Shown here piece by piece: positions 26,816 to 39,200 of a stretch of DNA of 64,000 nucleotides (position 1 is its first letter; the number at the start of each line of letters is the position of its first letter). Both the position numbers and the translations under genes were made by a program. This DNA comes from Fratercula arctica (Eukaryota; Chordata; Aves; Charadriiformes; Alcidae): assembly GCA_947846985.1 (NCBI GenBank), contig CANTUZ010000005.1:17208389-17272388 (forward strand), written 5' to 3'. Under the pieces are notes generated by a model. That model had not been told where the DNA came from and searched no databases. It saw only the letters and a program-made list of their open reading frames with translations.

Positions 26816-28292
26816 AACTGTTTTGGGCAGCTCCTTGTCTCATGTGCCCTCAAAAATCCCCTGTGCCTTCACAGCTAGCATGGCCTTAGGGTGTTCGTCC
26901 CAGCCAGGAGTCTGCCTGCATCCCCTCAGTGAAGACCTCAGACCCCTTGCAGTGCTAGTTGCTTGTGACTTTTTTCCTTCACGTTCATCCCAGTTTTTTC
27001 TTTCAGCTCATAATACTCAACCGCAGAGGCTTCCTTTAATAACTGTCAGAAAGCGAGAGAAAAACTCTTGTCTGAACACTAGCTCCCAGACCCCAAACCC
27101 GCTGGGTGGATTTACTGTGCCCCCTGCCCAAATCAACTCTGGTACGTGCAATAAAAAAAAAATTATTTTCCACTCTGTGTGTCATATACTGCCAGAATTT
27201 ACTGCAGGATTTTTCTGCCTTCTTATATGAGGCTGGAGTCATTTCTGTGTACAGCACGCACCCCGCATAGTTCCTTCCCTGCTTGGTTACCCCAGGACAC
27301 ATAGGCAATGTCTCTGGGTGCCCTGGTTCTCCCAGCCCCTCGGGGGAGAAGGGATGTGGACCCCTGGCCTCAGCATTGCTCCTTGTGCGGGGCCCTGCCA
27401 GGATGTATCGGTTCCGCTCGAGGCAGTGGTGTTAGGATCCCAGTGGTGTTCGTGCTGCCTGACACATGAGCATTGCCTCCCAGGACAATTGCAACAGTTT
27501 CTCACAGTGACAGCATCTCCGATAGCTGAAATTTCTGATCTAATAAAAGATCGTCATGTCTCAGCAGACGCTGTGGCTTCAGCAAACTATGTACTGTCAA
27601 GTGTAGAAGGTGGTGTTTATGCATAGATTTTTAATCCTTGCTTGCACAGTACTTTGAAGGTGTAAAATATCTTGGAAATGCTGGCTTCTTATTGTTACTA
27701 TTATCACTGTCATCTTAATTTTCCATCATTTTGAGTATCAGTTATTCAGGAGAAATCAGTGCAACAAGTGTGAGTTCTTCCAAACCGTTTTAGTTTATAT
27801 TGTTTTCAGTCACATCATGCCAGATGTCTTGGAGGAATCTGATCTGACACAAACCCAGAGAAGTCACTGTAAAACTGTATACAAAAAGACATAGGATGAT
27901 ACACTGCAGCTGGTGACACCAGCAGATATCGATGTTATTTGCAAAACTCTTCCTTCACTCTGAGAGCGCGCGAGGGCAAGGGAAGAGCCCGTGCTGCAGA
28001 GAACAGCAGCAACACAAATAGCCTTGGGAGCAGGCTTTGGCTGAGGTGCGTGTTTTGTGCTTATCGCTTAATTTAGCAATATCAGGAAAACCCACGAAGG
28101 AAAAGCATTTGGATATTTTCCAGATGCAGAATGATGCAGGAAGAAGCAGGGCTGTAATTAAACGTGCTTGCCTACTAAAATATGTGTACAATCGCTACTG
28201 GATACTGTAACTAGTAACATCTATGGGACTATTTTTAAAGCTGAAGCTGTAATACTGTGCTAGCGTGCCTAACGTCTGTGCCCGTGCTCGGC

Positions 28293-28317
28293 AAACCTGC
28301 CTCCGCATGGCAGGTTT
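28293..28317. repeat. perfect 9-bp inverted repeat
   Basis: AAACCTGCC (28293-28301) and GGCAGGTTT (28309-28317) are exact reverse complements around the 7-base loop TCCGCAT. It lies in the CpG-richer segment. A dimeric protein site or a small RNA hairpin is possible; nothing in the sequence decides between them. Confidence 0.65.
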
Positions 28318-29175
28318 AGGGTCTGTGCAGCTTAGGGAATGATACTTCTACTGTGCTCAGCTGCATCAGCCGAGAAATCTTTGTCAAACTTGGGTGTATC
28401 TGAGCCCTGTGCAGAATCACTGGGTGATTTCCACCACCACCAGCCCACTGTTGCAAGGATTTACTTTATTCCGTACAGATTAATTACCGAAGAGAGTCAA
28501 CTCTTTGGTTTTTTTTTCTGATTGCACTGTGATTCCGTGTGCTAAGAAGCCACTAAAAAGAAATAGAAATAGTGCAAGAGATTATGTGTGGCAGGAATAG
28601 CGTCTGTCACAGAGTTGCAGACTAAATATTGCTTGTGCACTTTGATAAGTGGCTGCAACTGGCTCTAATTTTCTTAGTGCTGCCCAGCTGCTTTGATCAG
28701 GAATGAAACTGTTAACAGTGGTGACAATTAAATTATTGTTGATGGGCATTGCAGTTTGAACTTCCCCTGACAAACAGTGGCAGATCACACCCGTCACCGC
28801 TATTGTTCCAGGCTTTCTTTGGACATATTGCTGGGTTGAATCACGCTGCACTTCTTTTCAGGATTTTCTTCCACAGTCACCGTGGTTAGAGAGTTGCTCT
28901 GATTTTCTGAGCGAGAGCTGGGATCGTAGACAGCGTGCTGGCAGCATTGTGGGAGGTGTGTTTCATTGCCATGTGCCCCTGGAGCACAGGCTTTGCGTGT
29001 GGGTGTCTTCTCTGGGTCCTGTGCTGATCTGCAGCTTGGAGGAGTGCAGCATTCAGGAGGGCACAAGAAAGCCTCTGTGCCCATAGCAGGCAGCGAGGAT
29101 CTGGGGTAGGGACGGCAGCTCTGAACGCAGGTGTCGCAGGGGAAAGGAGAGTGATTGGCGAGCGCTGTGGTGAGT

Positions 29176-29376
29176 GTCCTTTCCTCCTCCTTCCCCAAGA
29201 CTGATCCCAGCCTTCCTACTTTCCTATAGCTCTTTAAAGTCTCCCCTCCTGTAGGATCTTTCTTTATTCCTTTCAATCTCTTCTTTTTTTTACCTGCCCT
29301 CCTCTTCTCCCGTCATCTCTCATTGTCCTCCTTTTGGTTTCCCCTTCTTTCTATGTTTCTGTCCCCCTGCCTCTGA
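29176..29376 (+). repeat. pyrimidine-rich low-complexity region
   Basis: About 200 bases are dominated by C and T (CCTTTCCTCCTCCTTCCCC, CCTGCCCTCCTCTTCTCCC and similar), with only scattered purines. Such asymmetry can favour triplex formation or act as a strong polypyrimidine signal. No exon follows it. Confidence 0.65.
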
Positions 29377-30004
29377 GGCTGGACACAGTCTCATGCAAAT
29401 GTAGTGGGTTCTTTGAATATTTGTAGCCTTATGCTTTGGGAACTGTTGACTGACAGGAATTGTCTATAATGGATTTAGAAGTACCTGAACACCCTATTTG
29501 CATTTCTGCCTGTCTGCTCAGAAACACAGGCATTCAGCTCCCTTGAGGCTTGAATTCTGCTAGAAGCAGCTGTGACAGTGGCATCCTGTGATTTGCTTCA
29601 TCAGTTGACATTTTCAGGGATTTGGTCTGATATAACGAAGTTGGCCATTTCACTACCCTTTGCTGCTGAACAACTTGGGTAACTTCTCACCTACCTAAAG
29701 GGATGGAGTTCCCTAGATAGGCTTTATTAGTGAGAGCCCACATGAAAGTACGCCAAGTATGCCTCCTCCTTATGTTGTTGCTGTTATTGTTATTCAGCGG
29801 TCTGTATTGATTTGTGGTATATTTTATTCAGCTAAAATCCTGATCAGCCCAAGTCTGCTCTGTGTCTAGATTGCTTGTAGAATTAGGAGTTTTAGTAGCA
29901 ATTTCAAGATCAGGAGCAAATCCTCTACAAAATTAGGGTTTGCCTATGTAAATAAGTTGCACTACTTTTAACTACTGTTCTGTAACATTGATCTAACCCT
30001 CCCC

Positions 30005-30228
30005 TAGTGCAAATTCAGGTATGCCAGTATGAACATGCTTATACCAGTGTAGCTTGTTCCCCTGTGGGAAAGGAGAACAAGCTGTTCCAGTATAGAGCAC
30101 TTTTATTTGGCTCTGACTACATCCATACTTTCGTTGTATTGGCAGAAATATACCAGCAAATAATACTTGTAATTTAACATGGGTGAACTGGTACAAAATT
30201 ATGTATAGAACAAGTCTTGGTCTGCAGA
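30005..30228. mobile_element. probable fossil non-autonomous DNA transposon with internal hairpin
   Basis: The sequence repeats the theme TATACCAGTGTAGC / TTCCAGTATAG / ATATACCAGC / GAACTGGTAC, as in old amniote MITE-like elements built of 'ATACCAGTATAGC' modules. Its centre is a hairpin: AGCTTGTTCCCCT (30051-30063) pairs with AGGAGAACAAGCT (30071-30083), 12 of 13 positions, around GTGGGAA. The right end (TGTATAGAACAAGTCTTGG) resembles the 'TGTAGACAAGGCC' end of those elements. Assignment to the class is from memory. No intact terminal repeats or target-site duplication are visible, and the edges are approximate. Confidence 0.55.
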
Positions 30229-33200
30229 CTGCCTCAATAACTCCTTGACAAGCCAGTGTTTAATATGCCGTGTATTTATAATCTTGTCTTTGTGACTGGA
30301 GGTACAGTGGAAAGACTTAGTGTTATTGTTGTTATGTATTCACAATTAAGAAACTAAGAACTGGTCAGTGTTGGCTATAAAGTCATGGCTGTGAGTCATG
30401 TGAGTCATGCCTCTGTTTTATTTTTAAATTAAGTACGTAAGACTTTATTCACTTTCATACTGGTTACTGACCTTTTGTTTTATTTGCAGCATATTGGCAT
30501 GTAAGAGGGCCATGGCAGAGACGCATATTCCAGTAATGCTTACTTGGAAGTGCATTTGAGCTGGCAGGGAAATACAGAGGTGTTCTAGCAATGTTGAAAA
30601 TCTGGGTCCTGAAAAGCCACTTATGCCAGTGAAAAGTGAGTGCCTGGTGGCTGTGAAATACTTGGCATTCGTATCTGTGGTCATCTACTTCAGTCATTGG
30701 CAGGGCACGGCAGCCTGGAGATCAACGGGCAACAGGTACAGAGAGAAACTTTAAAAAGTTCCGATCATATACTATAATCCCAAATATCATGGTTTATTGA
30801 TGGATTTTTCCCAGTACTGCTGCTAATGTAGATGATTGGTATGTGCCTTGTAGCGAGAACAATGTAGGAAAGACTCTTAGTGTTTGCAGGCAAAAGAGAA
30901 ATCTATTTAAGCACTTCCTATTCGGAGTAATTGGGGGAAGGCAGTGCCACCACCAGGCTAGGGGCTTCTGGAGAGGAACTGCCTTAATTGCACATGACTG
31001 ACAGGCATCTGGAGACATGGGACCTAACTAAAACTTCTTGGTTTTCTTCTACCACAGAGTAAATAAACCCATATGACCCTTTTCTTCTGCAAGGTAAGGG
31101 GTTATTTTAAGACAGGTGGTCGTGAGGTGAAGGAGTCTGTGGGGAGGAGAAGCTGATGCCGTTAGGGGATTGCAAAGCTTTGCTGGGAGGAACGTGCTTT
31201 ATTGTACTGCTTGTTGGCACAGTTACCTTGCCGGGCTGTTGAGGGAAATAAATGTTCGCAGAACCTAATAGTTTCCTCCTGTGAGTTAGTGTCACCTCCG
31301 TCTCATTTAATTCCCACCTTTGCTTATTGTGAGTGCCATTTCAGTGCTGCATTTCTTGGCTTCATTATGTCCAGACTGAGCACTGCTTTGGAAACAGGTT
31401 TCCAACCTGCAAGTAGCTTGTTTTGTAGAGCAAGGAGGAAAACTTTGCTGTTTTTTTCCACAAGCTCATTGACTCCCGTGACTCCCACGATGGTTGCTGA
31501 AGTCACTCCCCTGAGCGGTCTGGGGCTCTTGCCTGTGGGCAGGGGCTGCGGCTGGGTGCTGCTGGGGCTGTTGGGGTGGCACAGGCAGGCAGCAGTCGGT
31601 AGAACTGGCATATGTTCGTCAAGAGCAAGCAACTGACCTTGGACAAATCTGCAGTTGGGCTGTAACCCAGCGTAGCATCCAGCTCGCCCTGGTCTTTGCT
31701 GCTTCTTTCTAGGAGAAAAGTGATCCGTAACAGTCCTTTTGCTGGTTTAGATTACTTCTCTCCCTGGGCTAACTCATGCCTGCTCTGTTTGCATCGGGTG
31801 GGAGCTACAGGCTGTCAACAGCTGATCTTTCTCCTTAAAGGGCCCAGCAACACTGGCAGCCCTGGAAGGAGAGGCAGAGGCATCAGACAGGTCCTTGCCT
31901 GCAGTTCGTGGCAGTGAGGCTTGCAATCAGGACAGTTTATGTGAGATCAACAGAGAGAAGCAGTATCAGCTCAGCCCCGCTCCCACAGGAATCTGCAGAA
32001 TCCATTGGTGAGCAGTGTTGAAAAGCTCCTTTTTATTGTCTCGTTGCCTCCACTTTTAACCAGATATGAAATTGTGCATTATAAAATAGCCCATCATCCT
32101 TACAGCAATTGCATCACTGATGTCTGTGGTGGTGCGTTGTGAGCTGCACAGGAGAGAAGTCATTAATATCTGTATTTATACATTTCCCTAAAGATGAAGA
32201 GATGACTGCAGCAGAAGATTAATTTTGCTGGGAAAGACACTGAATGAGCTGACCTGATCAAGGGGAAGACATTAAAATGTTAGGCTCTTTAGTTTTCCCT
32301 GCCTCACTCAGTAGCTGGCGTGATCTGTTGCTCTTCAGCAAATATATTTGGGTCCAAGCACTGCTTGAAATGGGTAGAAACCCAATATGCTTTTTGAGGC
32401 AGGGGCAATTATTTATTACGTGTTTGTATAGCTCCTAACACTTTTGGTTACTGTGCCAACTGATTGCTAATGCTTGGGCAATAGTGTTTATTACTGGCAG
32501 CTGGTAAAAGCAGTCTGTGTTTATGCCCTGTAGGGGAATTTGGTATGTGCACACAGCCAGGGGATGTTAAAGGTTTTGTACCTGTCAGAGGCACCACAAA
32601 GTCTGTACAGACCATCTAGCCTTCTGCCATTTTAAGCGCTTCCTTACTTCATTTCAGAGATATTTGTTTATTCCTTCCCTTGTTACCCTCCCAGACCTTT
32701 CAAATCTTTTCCATCTGGGCTCTTGTGTTTATAAACTCATCTGTGTTTGGAGCTGGTAGGCAGCAACCAGTTTGAAACCTACTTTTGTAATACAGACCAA
32801 GTAATTGCCAGAAAGCACCATGGGCTCTCTTCTCCGCCACCACCTCCTTACGGCATTGCAGGTCTCTCTGAGATGATTGCCTCTCTTCTACCTGTTGGAT
32901 GCCCATCCCTGTGCTCACTGCTGTAAGTCACCATCACCCTGCTAAGGAGGCCACAAAACTTCCCTGATTTACACAGCCTGGGGATCTGGCGCAGCACAGT
33001 TGCTATTGAAATATTTTCACTTGTCTTGGTTTGTTTCTCTTGAAAAGTCATAGTGCAGCAGCTCTAACTCCTGTTTTGTAAGACCCACACAGCTGAAGGC
33101 TATCACTTTTTTTCTGGTGTGGAAAAGATGAGCTGGTCAGCCCTGAGCGGGGCTGAAGTCCAGCCTCATAAAATCTGTCACCTTTTAGCCATTCTCCTCG

Positions 33201-36200
33201 CCGCTTCCTTTTCGAAGCAGAGATAATGGGAGTATTTCCTGCTAACTCCTGTCTCTCTGTGATAAATTGCTGTGGTCTGTATTGGAAAGCATTGTCTGGC
33301 TGCTCTTAGCGCTGCGATAAAGAAAATGCGGTGAATCGGCTGCATTGTGTTTGGCTTCCTTTCAGCCAGGGCCAGTCTGGACACTGAGGACCTGATCTTC
33401 CTTCTATGCCAGGCCTCAGCTCATGTTTGTGTGGGAAGCTGGGATTTTTGTTTTTTTGTTTAAAGCCACCTTTACACTTCGGACATGGAGCTGTTGAAGG
33501 TCAGTGTGATCCATAAATCTATAGATGGGGGTCTGTAGGTGACCCTTGTTCTCCATATCCTCCTTTGTGCTCTCCTCCATCCAGGCAGGAGTGCTTTTGA
33601 CCCCTCTTTGTATTTCCAGTTGTCAGTGCTTGTAGCAAGGAGAGTTTGTAGCAAAGCAGTGCTGTTTTGTTTAATTTTGGGTTTTTTTGCTTGGACCTTT
33701 CCATTCAGTGACAAAAAAGCCGATATCAGTATAGGTTAGCTTTAAAGTGATGAGAAGAGTCCTCTTTCTGAATTCCATGGCTTTCAGATTTGTTGTCTTT
33801 TGTCAAGAGCTGTACTGTGAGGTTTGTTGCCCACAAGACTGGGAGCTGGGTCCTGCCTTGGCTTGCGCTGGCATCGGCAAAGAGGAATTTCACTGTCACC
33901 ATCGGTACTATTTCAGTATAAAAGCAATATGCAGGAAAGGTGACTCAGGTCTTCGGTATCAGGTGTTTCCAACTAATTACCATTGAAATGTATTAGGTGG
34001 TCGTAAAAAGCAAGCTTGCAATCACAACAAAGCACTTTTAAGTCACTTGGGGGCCTTCCTATTTCATTGAAATGAATTCAGAGGCAAAACACACACTCCA
34101 TCATAACTGCTTTCTTGCTGGGATTCTCCAGGGCTTTAGCCTATGGCTGATAGCTCACACAAAGAGTTTCTGTCTGCCTTATGCCCAGCACACACAGGCA
34201 TCTGGTAGTGGGACAGTTGTACAAGTACCAGAGTAGTCATCAGCAAAAACATTGGGATACTATTATTTGAACAGGTAGGAGGAGATCAGCAAAGACAAAT
34301 GCACGGTTAAATTTGTATGATGTGGGTGTGTTCATTCACCTAAATGCCTAAAGCTCAATCAAAGGAAAGTGCTGGTGCAAAGAGTTTATCCTGTCTGCTT
34401 GTTTTCACCAGCTAAGTCACGGATAAACTGGGAGAGAAGGAAAGACCAAGGTAGGTCCAGAAAGGTTTTCAGCTCAAGAAATGAGGCTGAGAGTGGGCTT
34501 CATTGTGCGTGCTGCATCAGCCTGTGCACAGTTTGAGTCCTTTGGGCTCATTTGACACAGCGTAAATTCCACCCTAAATGCTCTTTGTGAGTTGTCTAGT
34601 TTCCTTCCTCCCACAGAGATTTTTAATTAAAAATCTAGGACCGAAATAACTGCAGTGCCATCTTTCAACTATTGTTGAAGGAAGAGCTTGATGCTCTCGT
34701 CTCTGAGAAACAGTGAAGTTTATGTAAAAATACACAGTGTCTTAATTTCCTGTAGAATTGCAGGGAGAGTGGCTGTATCAGAGGAAGTATAGGTGGATGC
34801 TAAATTTAAACCACTGTACAGCAGATCTTGGTATAGTACCATGCCCAAAAGCCTGAAAAGATAAACAGGGGCATATAAGGATCTTTTCAAAAATAGATGC
34901 ACTTCCTTAAAATTTATTTGGTCTTGTTTATTCAGCCCTCCTTGTGAAGGCCGCTGAGATTTACAGAGCCCATTTGAATCTGACAAGAAGTTGAGCGGAA
35001 AATTCAGCATGATTGGAGCACCGTGCCATGGGATGTGGTCATTTCTCCATCACTTAGCTGTTCTTCAGAAGCAGATGAGCCAAGTTGGCTATAATTTAGT
35101 GGGCTTGGCATCAAAGACATGGGGTGGAAATATAGTTTGTGCTTATACAGGAGGTGAAGGTAGAAATATACTTGTCTAAAATTCTTGGCATTTAGAATTG
35201 TCCATTTCATTCTTTGTGAGCACATGTTTGGGAGGGTGGATGCTCATGACATAAATAATCTGGAACTGATTCTGGGACATCTTGGTGAAATTGAACAACC
35301 CTTGGTTTCTCTCTAAATCGACTTGTAAACATCCTTTCCTACCATTACCCTTGCCTTACTGCCGAGTTGAAAAGTTCCCTTTTGAGCCCGAGTCTGAAAA
35401 TGGCTCAACGGGACTTGATATATAAGTGTGATTTTGTTTTACTTTGTTACAAAGGGGCAATATTTCACAAACAAGGGAATAATGTCAGGAGGACACTATC
35501 AGGCATGAAAACAGGTCTTAAAATTAGCTTGGTATTTCCTCGTAATTGTGTGGTGGGAGTGTAGCCCCAAGGCACAATCTTTTCTAGATTTAATTATATA
35601 AAGGCAGAGGTGGATATCATAGAAAGCCATCAGTGAGGCTTGCAGTAGACTGGTTTTTTTTTTAAATGTCATTAAAGCTTGAAGTAGGATCCTTCCATTA
35701 AAAGGGAATATGATCTCATTATGTGATTTAGATAGCAGTATGAGGCTGTAATGATGCTCTTTAATATGTTCTTTTTAAAGAAAAACATCAAGGCGAGAAT
35801 TGACTTTGAAGATGTGGCCTGCTTGCAAATGACGTAACTGCACGCCTGTCCAAAGCGATGTCCCCTTGTCATGGCTTTAAATCTCTGAGAGCTTTAGCTA
35901 AAGCAACTAAGTGAATTTCTCATTTGTTTTTCTGTGTACCTCATACCATATTTCCCTCACCACCCTGGGCCTATCCCAAATCCTCTCATCCTGCAAAGGA
36001 TCATGCTTATCAGAGCCCTCCTGTGGGGATGGCAAGTGCCGTGACAGCTCAGGCTCCTTCTTTCCAAGGCCAGTCACGGTGACTCCATCAGGGCGACCCT
36101 TACTGCAGCCTGGAGTCTATAGCCCCTAAGGTGCCACTAAAAAAACTGAATTATTAAAAAGCTGTTCTCTTAGGTAGTCAGCTACAATTTAAAAGGGTTG

Positions 36201-39200
36201 TATAGGAGGTCAACAAAGGGTATTACTAACAATTAGTGTGCATAAAAACTTCAGGGCATGGGGGCTGCGGGATATCCGTTCCCCAAGTGCGCTGAGTTAT
36301 GGATAATTACTGGAAAGCTCAAAGTGTCAAAGGTGGACATAGTTTACAATTATGCAACTCATTAATACTGTTCATGGGACTCAGAGACTTGCTCCCAGAA
36401 ATGCTCAGGCTTGGACACAGCGTTCACAGTGGAACTAGTGTTCACAGTGTGCCTCAAATGAAAGCTGACACTAGTGGATGAGCTATCAATATTAATAACA
36501 GCAATATAAAAGAAGCAGAGCACTTCAAATCTACTTTTCAGATGGACTTTTTTGAATCATATGTCCAATCTTCTTCATACCTAATACTATTTATATTGAA
36601 ATTCATAACTGAGTGCTTATTTCCGTAACTAGCACAAAGCTTTTAACACTGTGTTTTAGTGCCTAACCTCATACTGTGTCTCTGTGCCTGAGCCTCACAC
36701 ACGTGAAAGTCAAAAGGAGCGTTGCCTTTTGGCTCGGGCATGAGCTGCCAAACTGCTGCAGGCTGGCCAGGAGCTGTGCCCACACTTCCAGCACAAGCAG
36801 CAGGGATTTAAGGGTCGTCTGTATTGCAAGTGAGGTGTGATGGTGGCTTATTTCTGCTTACCTGAAGACAAACTTGCTCAGTAGCAGGCATCAGCACGGA
36901 TTTCAGAATGATCTGGCCATGTGGTTCTCGCCTGATTTCTCAGATGATAGTATTTCTAGCCTGCCTTGCATGCCTTACTACTGTGGCCACGCTGTTAGCC
37001 CTGCTCCGGCTAGCTAGCTCAAAGGTAATTGATGTGTGTGTGCCTGAGTTGCTCTTGTAACTTAATTTTGATGTGAATATATCTCCAACAACCTCTTGAG
37101 TTCACTGACAAGAAGCAGCTGTGATAGCCATGTGAGTCCTCATGTCATCACTACAAAACTTTAATTTAAAGAAGTATATAAATATTTCTAGATAAACAGA
37201 AATTCAGAGGCACAAGTCTAGTTCCTGAATTTGTTTCAGAGTGGATCGTTACGGGAATTTCTTGGCTAGTGTGTTATGAAACTCTATCAGGAGATCAATT
37301 GTTACCTGTGATGGCACGTTTCTTCCTTTATGTTGCACATGTGCTTGGTTGCACATTGTGTTTTGGTGGGGAATCCTTGCTAATCTGAATTTTGGCTTTG
37401 TTTTCCTGCTTAAAAGAATGCCGACTAGAGATATCAGTAACAAATAATGGTAAACTTCAAATGAAAATTCGGTAAGATGGATAAGCATTCAAATGCTTGA
37501 TGTATGCTTAGCAGCTGTGATTTACCTTTTGGTTGTCTTCAGTTGAATATATTAGAACACGGCGTTAAAGGGCTGAAGAGGATTCAAAGCAAGCACCTTA
37601 CCTTCCTGCATAGATTGATGCTTCAAGAAAATACCTTTGCGTGAGCTTTATTCAGTTGAGATGCCTTCAGAAATTGGGGCCTAAAGGAGAGTATGCAAAG
37701 TATGGTTTACTGAAAATAAAGTGAGGGACTAAGAGAAAGGTTTGCAGGAAAGGTGCTCGCTCCTGTCTTTCACTGAGTGCTGGGGGCTTTCTCATCCTTC
37801 TGGTAGTGTGGGTAAAACCTATAATTCTGCATGCACCTGCCCTTACTGGGGAAATAATTAATGTTGATGTACTAGTTGTAATTACAGCCAAGTGAGGTGT
37901 GTTCTCTATAGTTAGCAAGGGGAAAGACCAGTGAAATTGCTAAATCAGGAGAAGCCCCTCAGTGCTAGTGGGAAATTTAATATGCTTTGTTAAATTAATA
38001 GCCTTCTGCATAACAATTAATTTACAGTTTAAAGGGCAGAGAAGGTGGATGTAAAAATCATTAAGCATTCATTTCAATGACCCACTCAATAGTCTTAGTC
38101 AGAAGAAATCCCTAGCATAATGTTTACGGAGGGAATTACAAGTGTTTTAAGAGAAAAAACCACGAGGATTGTCTATTTATACTTACTGCAATGCCCATTT
38201 CTAAGCCATAAGGTTGCAGTGATCCCTTTCCCAAACACAACATGGTTTTAGTGATGGGCTGGTGTTTGATCACAGGACATGTTTATCCAAACCGGAGGTG
38301 ATTCTGAAGATGACATTTTCCTACTTGTCAAATAAAAATATTTTGCCCTTTGTGACCCCACCTTCAAGTTTCTTAGTCCCAAATTAAATAGGGATCCCCA
38401 AAACAAATCATCTGGGATGTTTTTTTCTTAGTGTGGGCTTTCAGTGCCTGGGTTTGCCTGTAGTTGTTCTGTTTGTGGTCTTTGTACGTAATGCTTACTG
38501 TAGAGACAGATTAGTTGTGAGAAGATTATGCATGTAAGTGCTGGTGTGCCTAAAGCTGCAAATGTTCTGGTGTATACAAAGGAAACATTAATCAAGACAT
38601 CTTACAGAGAATTAAGGGAGGAAGTAGTTTTTTCTCCTGATCACTACATAATTTTCACTGCCCAGTGCAGGAAAAGGCAGGCAGAGAAGCAGGAGGTGAT
38701 AGAAAGAGGTGGTTGTTCTGTTCTTGGAGGGAGCAAGAGCAGATTGTTAGAGGTTGGCTGTGGTAGGCATCTTCCACAAGAACAGCACAAGAGAGGCAGC
38801 TTTAAGGACTCTGCAGGGCATGTGAGCTTCAAGTTAGGTTGTAGGGGTGAACTAGCCACACTCCTGCGCTTGCTGAAGAAGCAGAGAGAAATCCTTCCTC
38901 CTGCATATAATCTAAAAGCTGCCTGTAGCTTTAGCTTTCTGTAACTTGGTTCCTTTGTTGCAGATGGGTGTCTTCAGCAACCTGTGTTATTTTATTTTCC
39001 ACCCTGGACTGACTGTCAAGCTGAGTAATATGGCACGCAGCAGAGGGTGTGGTAGTCCTTAAAATCAGAGCACTCCTGCAGTACCAGCATTTCAGTGTAT
39101 TCACCTGGATCATATGAAGGATTGAAAGAGAGGGGGGAGCTCCATCAAGCTGCTGGGGCTGGTTTGGGATCCAGTAGACCAACACATGGTCTTGGAGGAA

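Larger units (their letters stand above)
26816..30004. other. non-coding stretch, mildly CpG-enriched, with a pyrimidine tract
   Basis: No exon was recognised. From about 27950 to 29200 CpG dinucleotides are visibly more frequent than in the flanks (for example GAGCGCGCGAGG at 27961), but the segment falls short of a classical CpG island. It is followed by a pyrimidine-rich run at 29176-29376. The 170-codon + frame at 26718-27230 and the 158-codon minus frame at 28800-29276 have no recognisable domains. Confidence 0.5.

Noticed and set aside
26718..27230. 170-codon + strand frame
   Set aside because: It starts inside or beside a decayed CR1 fragment and runs through unrelated sequence and a poly-A run. 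No domain was recognised.
28800..29276. 158-codon minus-strand frame, Cys- and Pro-rich in part
   Set aside because: It lies in the CpG-richer segment and antisense to a pyrimidine-rich run. The composition reflects the base bias; there is no family match or splice context.
32404..32470. possible second MIR-like SINE (TTATTTATTACGTGTTTGTA)
   Set aside because: A single AT-rich phrase; the diagnostic downstream parts are absent.
38528..38944. 138-codon + strand frame
   Set aside because: No recognisable family, no flanking splice signals that join it to OSBPL5, and a partial overlapping frame on the other strand.
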